From contig JAQVTV010000093.1 of the NCBI GenBank assembly GCA_028699855.1, positions 1 through 5,031 of the forward strand: 5,031 bases of DNA, written 5' to 3'. The stretch's first letter is position 1; each line of letters opens with the position of its first letter. Under the pieces are notes generated by a model. That model had not been told where the DNA came from, made no database searches, and worked only from the letters and a program-made list of their open reading frames with translations. The stretch is from Candidatus Izemoplasmatales bacterium (GTDB taxonomy: Bacteria > Bacillota_I > Bacilli_A > Izemoplasmatales > Hujiaoplasmataceae). The translations under genes were made by a program, and so were the position numbers. Shown here piece after piece: positions 1 to 5,031 of this stretch.

Positions 1-1
1 G

Positions 2-253
2 GCAACGATTATTCCGAGTACGGGTATGGCGCGCAAGTTGAGTGAAAGCGACGATATGCGGTTCATAGGCACCTTGAAATCGCTTTTTGACCACCCGCGC
101 ATCGAATCCAACGTGATTTTGATCGTCCTGCCCGATGATCTGGTTGATGAAGCATATCGATGTATCGAGCGCGTGGCCGGCGATATGACCCAGCCGAATT
201 CCGGGATTGTTTTGACTTTGCCGATCGATCATGTGAAAGGATATAAATGCTAG
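2..253 (+). CDS. PII-like signalling protein, C-terminal part (5' end outside window)
   Basis: The reading frame is open to the left edge. The 83 visible residues begin ATIIPSTGMAR, so the ATG at 26 is the internal Met of an STGM motif, not the start. The strand pattern, the N-V-I-L-I-V-L-P-D-D segment followed by a helix (DEAYRCIERVAG), and the ending GIVLTLPIDHVKGYK match the second half of the PII (GlnB-like) ferredoxin-like fold. Canonical PII proteins carry a TGxxGDGKIF nucleotide-binding B-loop here. This one has GDMTQPNSGIV instead, without the GDGK lysine, so it belongs to a divergent PII-like group rather than GlnB/GlnK. The T-loop region lies outside the window. Its stop overlaps the SD of the antiporter gene, suggesting co-translation and a regulatory role towards that transporter. 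Family assignment is fairly secure; ligand and function are inference. Confidence 0.75.
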   Translation, partial: ATIIPSTGMARKLSESDDMRFIGTLKSLFDHPRIESNVILIVLPDDLVDEAYRCIERVAGDMTQPNSGIVLTLPIDHVKGYKC

Positions 254-266
254 GTGACTTGATTCA

Positions 267-1475
267 ATGAACTTAATCGTGCTATTTTACGCGGGATTGA
301 TGATCGCAACCGGCTTGCTATTTGGCAAAATCGCCAAATACCTCCATCTACCGAATGTGACTGGGTATCTTGTCGGTGGGCTGATCATCGGACCGAGCGT
401 ACTCAATATTGTTAAGGAATCCGCGTTTCAAGATCTGGAATTGGTATCTGTCGTGGCTCTGGGATTTATCGCGTTCTCGATCGGAAACGAATTGAAATTG
501 ATCTATTTTCAAAGGGTCGGGGCAAGGCCGATCATCATCGCTGTTTTTGAGGCGTTGTTTGGCGTCGTGATCGTGCTGATCGGCTTGGTGGCATATTTTC
601 TTGTCTGGGGTCAGTTGACGCTGGAACATTTCCGTTTTGCTTTGGTGCTTTCCGCGATTGCTGCAGCTACGGCGCCTGCGGCAACGTTGATGGTCGTGCG
701 ACAGTATAAAGCGAAAGGTCCGCTTACAGAAACATTGATGAGTGTGGTTGCGATCGATGATTCCGTGGCCATCATTCTTTTCGGGATCATGGTATCGATT
801 GCGAACGCTTTATCGGTACAATCAGGAAACAGCCCGATCATCATCCAAGTATTACGGCCTCTTTATGAGATCTTCGTGTCATTGCTTGTGGGCGGTGGGT
901 TCGGTGCCGTTTTAGTGTTGGGATCTCGGTGGTTTACGGGAAGGGGCAATCGGATCAGTTTGGTCGTCGCAGTGCTTTTTCTCGACCTCTATGTTGTCGG
1001 CTTGATCGGTGGATCAGGCTTGTTGTCAGCGATGATGCTGGGAGCCGTGTTCGCTAACTTGAGCAAGAAATATGATGAAATCAATGGTTTGATCTATTTT
1101 GTCACTCCACCGATCTTCATTATGTTCTTTGTCTTGAGCGGCGCGGAATTGAATTTGCGTGTCTTGGGCATCGTCGGCATCATTGGAATCATCTATGTTA
1201 TTTTTCGTGTGGGTGGCAAGATTCTAGGCACGTATGTCGGTAGTAAAATCACCCATGCTCCGGATGTGATTTCACGTTATCTCGGTTATGCTTTGATTCC
1301 GCAAGCCGGAGTCGCCATCGGTCTGAGTTTAATTGCATCGCAAGTATTGAACCCCCAAATGGGGGGGCAGATCCGCGCAATCGTCTTATCCGCGACGCTG
1401 ATTTATGAGTTGATTGGACCTGTCATCACCAAATGGGTTCTCAAGCGTGCGGGGGAAGTCGGCGTCGAGACATAA
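267..1475 (+). CDS. CPA-type cation:proton antiporter (Na+/H+ exchanger family), membrane domain only
   Basis: This is a 402-residue, very hydrophobic protein with about 12-13 predicted membrane segments (roughly residues 3-20, 30-48, 57-76, 87-112, 122-143, 158-180, 198-220, 229-247, 250-265, 275-292, 298-318, 338-360, 370-392). It shows Na_H_Exchanger (CPA2-like) hallmarks: LPNVTGYLVGGLIIGPSVL at 28-46, the unwound-helix region ATAPAAT at 134-140, the ion-binding Asp pair in VAIDDSVAI (D164, D165), and FRVGGKILG at 313-321 with a conserved Arg/Lys. It probably exchanges Na+ or K+ for H+ across the cytoplasmic membrane; the ion cannot be told from sequence. Unlike KefB/KefC it has no C-terminal TrkA-N/RCK domain. 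The ATG at 267 is preceded by AGGTGA at 252-257, overlapping the upstream stop. Its stop lies 24 nt before rimM with no terminator between. Confidence 0.9.
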   Translation: MNLIVLFYAGLMIATGLLFGKIAKYLHLPNVTGYLVGGLIIGPSVLNIVKESAFQDLELVSVVALGFIAFSIGNELKLIYFQRVGARPIIIAVFEALFGVVIVLIGLVAYFLVWGQLTLEHFRFALVLSAIAAATAPAATLMVVRQYKAKGPLTETLMSVVAIDDSVAIILFGIMVSIANALSVQSGNSPIIIQVLRPLYEIFVSLLVGGGFGAVLVLGSRWFTGRGNRISLVVAVLFLDLYVVGLIGGSGLLSAMMLGAVFANLSKKYDEINGLIYFVTPPIFIMFFVLSGAELNLRVLGIVGIIGIIYVIFRVGGKILGTYVGSKITHAPDVISRYLGYALIPQAGVAIGLSLIASQVLNPQMGGQIRAIVLSATLIYELIGPVITKWVLKRAGEVGVET

Positions 1476-1499
1476 ATCGTGAAAGAAGGTGCATGTCGA

Positions 1500-2000
1500 T
1501 TGGAATGGATTAAAATCGGAAAAATCATCAACACACGGGGACTCAAAGGGGAGGTCAAGGTGATATCGTATACGGATTATAAGGATGAGCGATATCTCAG
1601 TGAGCCGATCTTTTTGGTTCAAAACGGACACAATACGCCTTTGACAGTGGAATATTATCGCCAGATGCCAAGTCATGACCTGCTTAAATTCAAAGGTTAT
1701 GATGACATCAATCAAGTGGAAAAGTTCAAAGGTTTGGAGTTATATGCTCATGATCGAAAGATCGATATCAAGGATCCTTCAGTCTTTCATGCACGCGACT
1801 TGATCGGTTTACACGTGAGGCAAAACGCGCAAATCATCGGTCATGTCATCGATATCCGCACTTTTCCTCAGGGAGATTATCTCGTCATTTCGCAAGAAGA
1901 GGGTAGACAATCGCTCGTTCCTTTTCGCGATGAATTCATCGAGAAACTCGACATTGAAGCGGGTTGGGTGGACATCGTGATGATGGAGGGACTATTATGA
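1500..2000 (+). CDS. rimM: Ribosome maturation factor RimM, TTG start
   Basis: RimM binds ribosomal protein S19 and the 30S head and assists late 16S rRNA processing in the cytoplasm. The 166-residue protein (family about 165-180) begins with the diagnostic GKIINTRGLKGEVKV block (residues 7-21), the N-terminal barrel. A linker FHARDLIG (96-103), equivalent to the YYWKDLMG region of E. coli RimM, leads into the PRC-barrel, which ends with SLVPFRDEFI and MMEGLL, very like the Bacillus C-terminus. The start is taken as TTG 1500 because GAAGGTG at 1485-1491 sits 8 nt upstream and the protein then begins MEWIKIGKI, as in the family. The longer in-frame GTG at 1479 has no SD and adds seven non-family residues. 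The stop TGA 1998-2000 overlaps the trmD ATG, indicating translational coupling. Confidence 0.93.
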   Translation: MEWIKIGKIINTRGLKGEVKVISYTDYKDERYLSEPIFLVQNGHNTPLTVEYYRQMPSHDLLKFKGYDDINQVEKFKGLELYAHDRKIDIKDPSVFHARDLIGLHVRQNAQIIGHVIDIRTFPQGDYLVISQEEGRQSLVPFRDEFIEKLDIEAGWVDIVMMEGLL

Positions 2001-2683
2001 AAATCACGGTGTTGAGCCTGTTTCCAGGATTGTTTGACGGCTTTCTTTCTTCATCAATCATCAAACGTGCCATTCAGAAAGAACTCGTCTCCATCGAGAT
2101 TCTTGATTTTCGTTTGTTTTCCCAAAACAAACACCATCAAGTCGATGACTCGCCTTATGGCGGTGGTGCTGGGATGGTGCTATCTGTGGCACCGATCGTC
2201 GCAGCCGTCGAAAGTATTGAAGGCTATCAAGAAGCGAAGAAAATCTTATTGACGCCACAAGGAGCTACTTTGACTCAATCGACAGTGAAGTCGCTGATCG
2301 AGGAACGCGATATCATCTTGATATGCGGCCATTACGAGGGCTTTGATGAGCGAATCAGCCACTTTATCGACGCGGAGATTTCGATTGGCGATTATGTGTT
2401 GACAGGGGGCGAAGTTCCGGCAATGGTCATCATGGACGCGATGGTTCGTCTGTTGCCGGGTGCTTTAGGAAACGAGGCTTCATTTCAACAAGATTCTTTC
2501 TATGAAGGACAATTGGATTATCCCCAGTATACACGCCCATATGATTTTCGAGGATTGAAAGTGCCGGATGTTTTATTGAGTGGAAATCATCAGGAAATCG
2601 AGAAATGGCGTCAAGAAGAAGCCACGAAACGCACCGTTGCACGGCGGCCGGATCTTCTGAAAAATGCGGATAAAAAAGATTGA
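1997..2683 (+). CDS. trmD: tRNA (guanine37-N1)-methyltransferase TrmD
   Basis: TrmD transfers a methyl group from S-adenosylmethionine to N1 of G37, next to the anticodon of tRNAs reading CNN/CGG-type codons, preventing +1 frameshifts; it acts as a cytoplasmic SPOUT-fold dimer. The 228 residues carry the family motifs in order: MKITVLSLFP (1-10), VDDSPYGGGAGMVL (49-62), LLTPQGATLTQ (84-94), CGHYEGFDERI (110-120), and EISIGDYVLTGGE (127-139) from the trefoil-knot SAM site. PGALGNEASFQQDSF (154-168) and VPDVLLSGNHQEIEKWR (189-205) follow. R151 and D166 correspond to catalytic R154 and D169 of the E. coli enzyme. The ATG at 1997 is chosen because GGAGGG (1985-1990) lies 6 nt upstream and the N-terminus matches the family; an in-frame TTG at 1964 is unlikely. 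Its start overlaps the rimM stop (ATGA). Confidence 0.97.
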   Translation: MKITVLSLFPGLFDGFLSSSIIKRAIQKELVSIEILDFRLFSQNKHHQVDDSPYGGGAGMVLSVAPIVAAVESIEGYQEAKKILLTPQGATLTQSTVKSLIEERDIILICGHYEGFDERISHFIDAEISIGDYVLTGGEVPAMVIMDAMVRLLPGALGNEASFQQDSFYEGQLDYPQYTRPYDFRGLKVPDVLLSGNHQEIEKWRQEEATKRTVARRPDLLKNADKKD

Positions 2684-2708
2684 TTTCAGAAGCGATCTAT
2701 GATATAAT
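2680..2708 (+). promoter_or_regulatory. Promoter for rplS, extended -10, overlapping the trmD stop
   Basis: The -35 box TTGATT (2680-2685) and -10 box TATAAT (2703-2708) are separated by 17 nt. A TG at 2700-2701 one base before the -10 makes it an extended -10. The -35 overlaps the trmD stop codon (2681-2683). Transcription would start near 2714-2716, about 80 nt before the rplS start codon, giving rplS expression independent of rimM-trmD. This is read directly from the sequence as a sigma-A-type promoter; the start site is inferred. Confidence 0.85.
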
Positions 2709-2711
2709 GAC

Positions 2712-2795
2712 TTCCGCTGTAAGAATGAAATTTATCACCTATTATTCCGCTGGCACTTGTTATGAATGAAGGTCCAAACAAAGGAGTTGACCCAC
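2712..2795 (+). promoter_or_regulatory. Structured 5' leader of rplS, probable L19 leader element
   Basis: The leader between the promoter and the start codon contains two copies of TTCCGCTG (2712-2719 and 2745-2752), each followed by GAATGAA (2723-2729 and 2764-2770). A hairpin is possible: ACCT 2737-2740 with AGGT 2770-2773, and ATTC 2744-2747 with GAAT 2764-2767, separated by a small internal loop. It sits just before the SD AAAGGAG (2780-2786). Bacillota rplS genes are known to carry an L19 autoregulatory leader at this place. Assignment here rests on position and structure, not on a covariance model search. Confidence 0.55.
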
Positions 2796-3143
2796 ATGTC
2801 GCAGCAAATCATCGCTCAAGTCACACAGGAGTTCATCAGAGACAACATTCCTGCGTTTCGTCCCGGAGACACCGTCAAAGTATCGGTTAAGATCACAGAA
2901 GGAAACCGCGAGCGAATCCAAATCTTCGAAGGCTTATGCATCAAGCGTCAAGGAGGCGGCGTGAGCGAAACGTTCACCGTACGCAAGATCTCCTATGGGA
3001 TTGGTGTGGAACGCACGTTTGCGGTGCATTCACCCGTCATTGACAAGATTGAAGTTGCCAGATTCGGCAAAGTAAGACGCGCACACCTCGGATACATCCG
3101 TGGCCTGTCCGCAAAAGCCTCGCGCATCAAGGAAAGACGCTAG
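2796..3143 (+). CDS. rplS: 50S ribosomal protein L19 (bL19)
   Basis: L19 lies at the 30S-50S interface of the ribosome and contributes to an intersubunit bridge. The 115-residue product has the same length as Bacillus subtilis L19 and shows the family blocks FRPGDTVKV (21-29), [12 protein letters not shown] (35-46), [20 protein letters not shown] (53-72) and [12 protein letters not shown] (92-103), with a basic C-terminus ending IKERR. The ATG at 2796 is chosen over in-frame ATG 2766 because AAAGGAG (2780-2786) lies 9 nt upstream and family members begin about 20 residues before the FRPGD motif. The position after rimM-trmD is the usual one in bacteria. Here a dedicated promoter and leader precede the gene and a strong terminator follows it, so it can be expressed as a single-gene unit as well as by readthrough from trmD. 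Confidence 0.98.
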   Translation: MSQQIIAQVTQEFIRDNIPAFRPGDTVKVSVKITEGNRERIQIFEGLCIKRQGGGVSETFTVRKISYGIGVERTFAVHSPVIDKIEVARFGKVRRAHLGYIRGLSAKASRIKERR

Positions 3144-3153
3144 TCAAAACCTG

Positions 3154-3194
3154 AAGACGATTCGCCGACAGTGTGCGAATCGTCTTTTGTTTTT
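3154..3194 (+). terminator. Rho-independent terminator after rplS
   Basis: A perfect 12-bp stem, AAGACGATTCGC (3154-3165) with GCGAATCGTCTT (3175-3186), closes a 9-nt loop and is followed by a T-rich tract (TTTTGTTTTT, 3185-3194). It begins 10 nt after the rplS stop and separates the ribosomal unit from the downstream regulator gene. Confidence 0.95.
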
Positions 3195-3274
3195 CGACCG
3201 ATGAAGCTCTTTTTTCGGCGATTCATGAGAGGTCATGACAAAAATGAAAATTTTTACATTTTCTGACATATACA

Positions 3275-3303
3275 TTGAAAACCGCTTACATAAGTGATAC
3301 AAT
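3275..3303 (+). promoter_or_regulatory. Promoter of the CcpA-like regulator, extended -10
   Basis: TTGAAA (3275-3280) and TACAAT (3298-3303) are spaced by 17 nt, with TG at 3295-3296 forming an extended -10. An A/T-rich tract (3239-3262), including AAAATG and CATTTT as an inverted pair, lies just upstream where an UP element would be. Transcription should begin near 3310, about 30 nt before the regulator's ATG. Confidence 0.85.
3276..3290 (+). promoter_or_regulatory. Cre-like candidate operator in the promoter spacer
   Basis: TGAAAACCGCTTACA resembles the catabolite responsive element consensus TGAAARCGYTTWCA. The right half CGCTTACA fits perfectly, while the left half TGAAA is displaced by one extra C. 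It overlaps the -35 and spacer of the promoter, so bound repressor would block RNA polymerase, consistent with autoregulation by the adjacent LacI-family gene. The one-base offset makes this tentative. Confidence 0.4.
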
Positions 3304-3340
3304 ATCATCAAGAATGAGGATGTGAAGGGTTGGGATCAAT

Positions 3341-4357
3341 ATGAATAAAGCGACTATCTATAATGTTGCCTATGCGGCGAATGTATCATTGGCGACCGTT
3401 TCGCGAACCTTGAATAATCCGCAAAAAGTGAAGCCGGAAACCCGGGAACGCGTTTTGCGTGTGATCAAGGAACTCGGCTATAAACCCAATGCTTTCGCGA
3501 AAGGACTCGCGAGCAAGAAGAGCACGACGGTAGGCGTGATCGTACCGGATATGTCTCGTGCATCCGTCGCCGAGATGTTGAATGGCATTGCGGTTGAAGC
3601 GCGCAAGTACAGTTACTCATTGCTCATCTACGTCATGAAAGACGAAATTTCCGATGAGCCTGAAGTACTCAGAGAGGTCGTCGCAAGTCAGGTCGATGGC
3701 ATTCTCTATTTGAATGACGAGATCAATGAAGACCAATATACCTTGCTCAATACGATCCAAGAGGAATACAAAGTACCCATCGTGCTTGCCAATACGCTTT
3801 ATCCCTATGACAACAAGCTCGTAACGGTATGTATCGATTATTTCAAGGCAGCATATGAGCTCACCAAGCGTTTGATCGGAGAAGGACGCAAGGATATCTA
3901 TCTATTGACTACGGCCCGCAAATACATGGTGAACGATCTCAAAGAAGAGGGTTACCTCAAAGCGATCAAAGAAGCGGGGCTTCAACCGAAGGTTGTGCGC
4001 ACGAGCGGGGATATTTCCGTGAATACGATTCATTTCAACGAGCTGTTCCGCGAAGGCGTGACCATCGATGGTGCTGTCGCGGTTCGGGATTCGATCGCTG
4101 TCAGTTTTGTGAACGCCATCGTCGAACATCATCGCCGGATTCCGCAAGATATCTCGGTTTATGGCTTCCAGAATACGAAATATGCTTCTTTGTCACGACC
4201 GAAACTATCGACGGTAGATGTTCCGATCATCGACATCGGTGCCAAAGCAATGGCTTTGCTAAAAAAAGAGATCGACGGCGAGCCGATCGACATCAAGTTC
4301 AACGTCTTGCCGCATAGCATTATCGAACGCTCGACAACTCAATTCAGCGAAGAATAA
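3341..4357 (+). CDS. LacI-family transcriptional regulator, CcpA-like
   Basis: A 338-residue DNA-binding repressor/activator. Residues 1-60 form the LacI helix-turn-helix plus hinge: TIYNVAYAANVSLATVSRTL (5-24), LGYKPN (45-50) and the hinge KGLASKK (54-60), almost identical to CcpA and in the same numbering. VGVIVPDMS (64-72) starts the periplasmic-binding-protein-like effector domain, which ends with SRPKLSTV (285-292), DIGAKAMALL (298-307) and LPHSIIERST (323-332), all CcpA-like. CcpA represses or activates carbon genes when bound to HPr-Ser46-P. However, the B. subtilis contact residues Tyr295, Val300 and Arg303 are here Ile297, Lys302 and Ala305, and the GFDNT motif is GFQNT (Q277). A diverged CcpA or a CcpA paralogue are both possible, so no symbol is given. 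ATG 3341 has AAGGG at 3325-3329, 11 nt upstream. There is no terminator before the tyrS leader. Confidence 0.88.
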   Translation: MNKATIYNVAYAANVSLATVSRTLNNPQKVKPETRERVLRVIKELGYKPNAFAKGLASKKSTTVGVIVPDMSRASVAEMLNGIAVEARKYSYSLLIYVMKDEISDEPEVLREVVASQVDGILYLNDEINEDQYTLLNTIQEEYKVPIVLANTLYPYDNKLVTVCIDYFKAAYELTKRLIGEGRKDIYLLTTARKYMVNDLKEEGYLKAIKEAGLQPKVVRTSGDISVNTIHFNELFREGVTIDGAVAVRDSIAVSFVNAIVEHHRRIPQDISVYGFQNTKYASLSRPKLSTVDVPIIDIGAKAMALLKKEIDGEPIDIKFNVLPHSIIERSTTQFSEE

Positions 4358-4550
4358 GTCCAGTAGAATACAGTCTCCCTTGTTCAGAGATTCGGTGGTT
4401 GGTGCGAACCGAAAGGAACCGTATTCGAATTACACTTAGGAGCATCTGCCACGGCAGACGGTGAATCCGTTATCTTTCAAGCGCACCCCAAGGGGTGAAT
4501 TAAGGTGGTACCGCGGTGAATCAATCGTCCTTTGACAAGGGCGATTTTTA
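4355..4550 (+). promoter_or_regulatory. T-box riboswitch, tyrosine-specific, leader of tyrS
   Basis: The leader senses uncharged tRNA-Tyr and antiterminates. Stem I: TAAG (4355-4358) can pair with CTTA (4435-4438), and GAATAC (4366-4371) pairs with GTATTC (4421-4426). Between them the specifier loop has AGTA (4362-4365) opposite GAA (4427-4429), then the specifier codon TAC (Tyr, 4431-4433) followed by A. The distal part shows AGAGA (4386-4390) and the apical GGTGCGAA (4401-4408). Hairpins TCTGCC/GGCAGA (4445-4458) and CACCCC/GGGGTG (4484-4497), and the conserved CCGTTATC (4467-4474), follow. The T-box AAGGTGGTACCGCGG (4502-4516) has TGGT, pairing with an ACCA tRNA end as expected for tRNA-Tyr. 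Antiterminator: AAGG 4502-4505 with CCTT 4529-4532, and GCG 4513-4515 with CGT 4526-4528, leaving the 7-nt TGGTACC bulge. It begins on the upstream gene's stop codon. Confidence 0.96.
4523..4549 (+). terminator. T-box attenuator (conditional Rho-independent terminator)
   Basis: AATCGTCCTT (4523-4532) pairs with AAGGGCGATT (4537-4546) through 10 bp including one G-T wobble, with a TGAC tetraloop and a TTTTT run (4545-4549). Its 5' arm contains the CGTCCTT that the antiterminator uses, so the two structures exclude each other. It also serves as the only terminator after the CcpA-like gene. Confidence 0.95.
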
Positions 4551-4577
4551 TATTACGAACGAAAGAGGGTTTTGATG

Positions 4578-5031
4578 ATGAACTTAGTGGAAGAATTAAA
4601 GTGGCGGGGTCTGCAATACCAGATCACGGATCCGGAACTTGAAAACGAATTGAACGAAGGCCAACTCACATTTTATCTCGGCGCAGATCCGACAGCGGAT
4701 AGTTTGCATATCGGCCATCTTTTGGCCTATCTCGTCGCGAAGCGCCTAGAACAACATGGGCATCGTCCTATTCTTGTCATTGGTGGCGGAACGGGATTGA
4801 TCGGCGATCCGAGTTTTAAAGAAAACGAACGTCAGTTGCTTTCGATCGAAGAGAGCATGACGAACGCAGACGGCATCATTAGACAAGTCAAACAACTGCT
4901 CCCGAACGCACGTATCGTCAACAACTACGATTGGTTGTCGGGGTTGAACGCGATCGAGTTTCTGCGCGATATCGGCAAGCATTTCAACATATCTTACATG
5001 ATTGCCAAAGAATCCGTGAAATCACGAATCG
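4578..5031 (+). CDS. tyrS: Tyrosyl-tRNA synthetase, N-terminal part (3' end outside window)
   Basis: Class I aminoacyl-tRNA synthetase that activates tyrosine with ATP and charges tRNA-Tyr. The visible 151 residues cover the start of the Rossmann-fold catalytic domain. YLGADPTADSLHIGH (33-47) holds the tyrosine/ATP residues equivalent to Tyr34, Gly36, Asp38, Thr40 and the HIGH histidines 45 and 48 of the Geobacillus enzyme. GGGTGLIGDPSFKENER (69-85) corresponds to the GGATGLIGDPSGKKSER segment. NNYDW (115-119) and FLRDIGKHFNISYMIAKE (128-145) follow. The frame stays open to the right edge, so the KMSKS loop and the S4-like tRNA-binding domain are not visible. Two consecutive ATGs (4575 and 4578) are possible starts; 4578 gives 8-nt spacing from AGAGGG (4564-4569) and aligns with the family MNLLxEL start. 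Expression is governed by the upstream tyrosine T-box. Confidence 0.97.
   Translation, partial: MNLVEELKWRGLQYQITDPELENELNEGQLTFYLGADPTADSLHIGHLLAYLVAKRLEQHGHRPILVIGGGTGLIGDPSFKENERQLLSIEESMTNADGIIRQVKQLLPNARIVNNYDWLSGLNAIEFLRDIGKHFNISYMIAKESVKSRI

Noticed and set aside
348..844. Antisense open frames across the antiporter gene
   Set aside because: Compositions typical of the reverse complement of a coding region, no recognisable motifs, and full overlap with a well-supported gene.
1964..1996. In-frame TTG start 33 nt upstream of trmD
   Set aside because: No family similarity in the extra residues; the ATG at 1997 has an ideal GGAGGG SD and gives the conserved MKITVLSLFP start.
2766..2795. 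In-frame ATG at 2766 that would extend L19 by ten residues
   Set aside because: The AAAGGAG SD at 2780-2786 would be inside the gene, and the shorter 115-residue form has the same length as Bacillus L19.
3263..3291. Alternative promoter CTGACA-N17-TTACAT before the regulator gene
   Set aside because: The -10 box matches poorly, and the overlapping TTGAAA-N17-TACAAT with extended -10 is much better.
4261..4267. A AAA AAA heptamer in the correct phase for -1 frameshifting in the CcpA-like gene
   Set aside because: A7 is common in Lys-Lys codons. The -1 frame ends after about 16 codons with no known product, and no stimulatory hairpin or SD was evident.
4331..4359. Possible promoter TCGACA...AATAAG for the tyrS T-box
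   Set aside because: The -10 is poor and the start site would fall near 4365, removing the AGTA side of the specifier loop, which is inconsistent with a functional Stem I.
4746..4982. Antisense open frame over the start of tyrS
   Set aside because: Completely within the conserved synthetase coding region and without any recognisable domain.

Overview
This is a compact stretch of core chromosome with every gene on the + strand. Gene content and regulatory style (a T-box leader, an intrinsic terminator with a U-tract, strong AGGAGG-like ribosome binding sites, a CcpA-type LacI-family regulator, a 115-residue L19 like that of Bacillus) point to a Bacillota (Firmicutes) bacterium with moderate GC. 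A lineage such as Erysipelotrichia or another non-Bacillus Bacilli group is possible, but the sequence alone does not settle it. No mobile element, CRISPR array, tRNA or rRNA was seen.

Layout. (1) Positions 2-1475: the 3' end of a PII-like signalling protein gene, then a membrane-domain-only CPA-type cation:proton antiporter whose SD overlaps the PII stop. (2) Positions 1500-2683: rimM (16S rRNA/30S maturation; probable TTG start) and trmD (tRNA m1G37 methyltransferase), joined by an ATGA overlap. The antiporter stop is only 24 nt before rimM, with no terminator or clear promoter between them, so the PII-like gene, antiporter, rimM and trmD read as one transcription unit. (3) Positions 2680-3194: rplS (ribosomal protein L19) with its own strong extended -10 promoter overlapping the trmD stop, a structured leader that probably belongs to the L19 leader class, and a strong Rho-independent terminator. 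(4) Positions 3275-4357: a CcpA-like LacI-family regulator with its own promoter; the promoter spacer carries a cre-like half-palindrome that suggests autoregulation. (5) Positions 4355-5031: a tyrosine-specific T-box riboswitch starting at the regulator's stop codon, its terminator, and the 5' part of tyrS (tyrosyl-tRNA synthetase), cut by the window edge.

The translation-related genes (rimM, trmD, rplS, tyrS) form the functional core. The points most worth a second look are the PII-like/antiporter pair fused upstream of rimM-trmD, the CcpA-like protein that lacks several residues CcpA uses to contact HPr-Ser-P, and the placement of the tyrS T-box directly on the regulator's stop codon. No clearly new system was found; these are unusual arrangements of known families.
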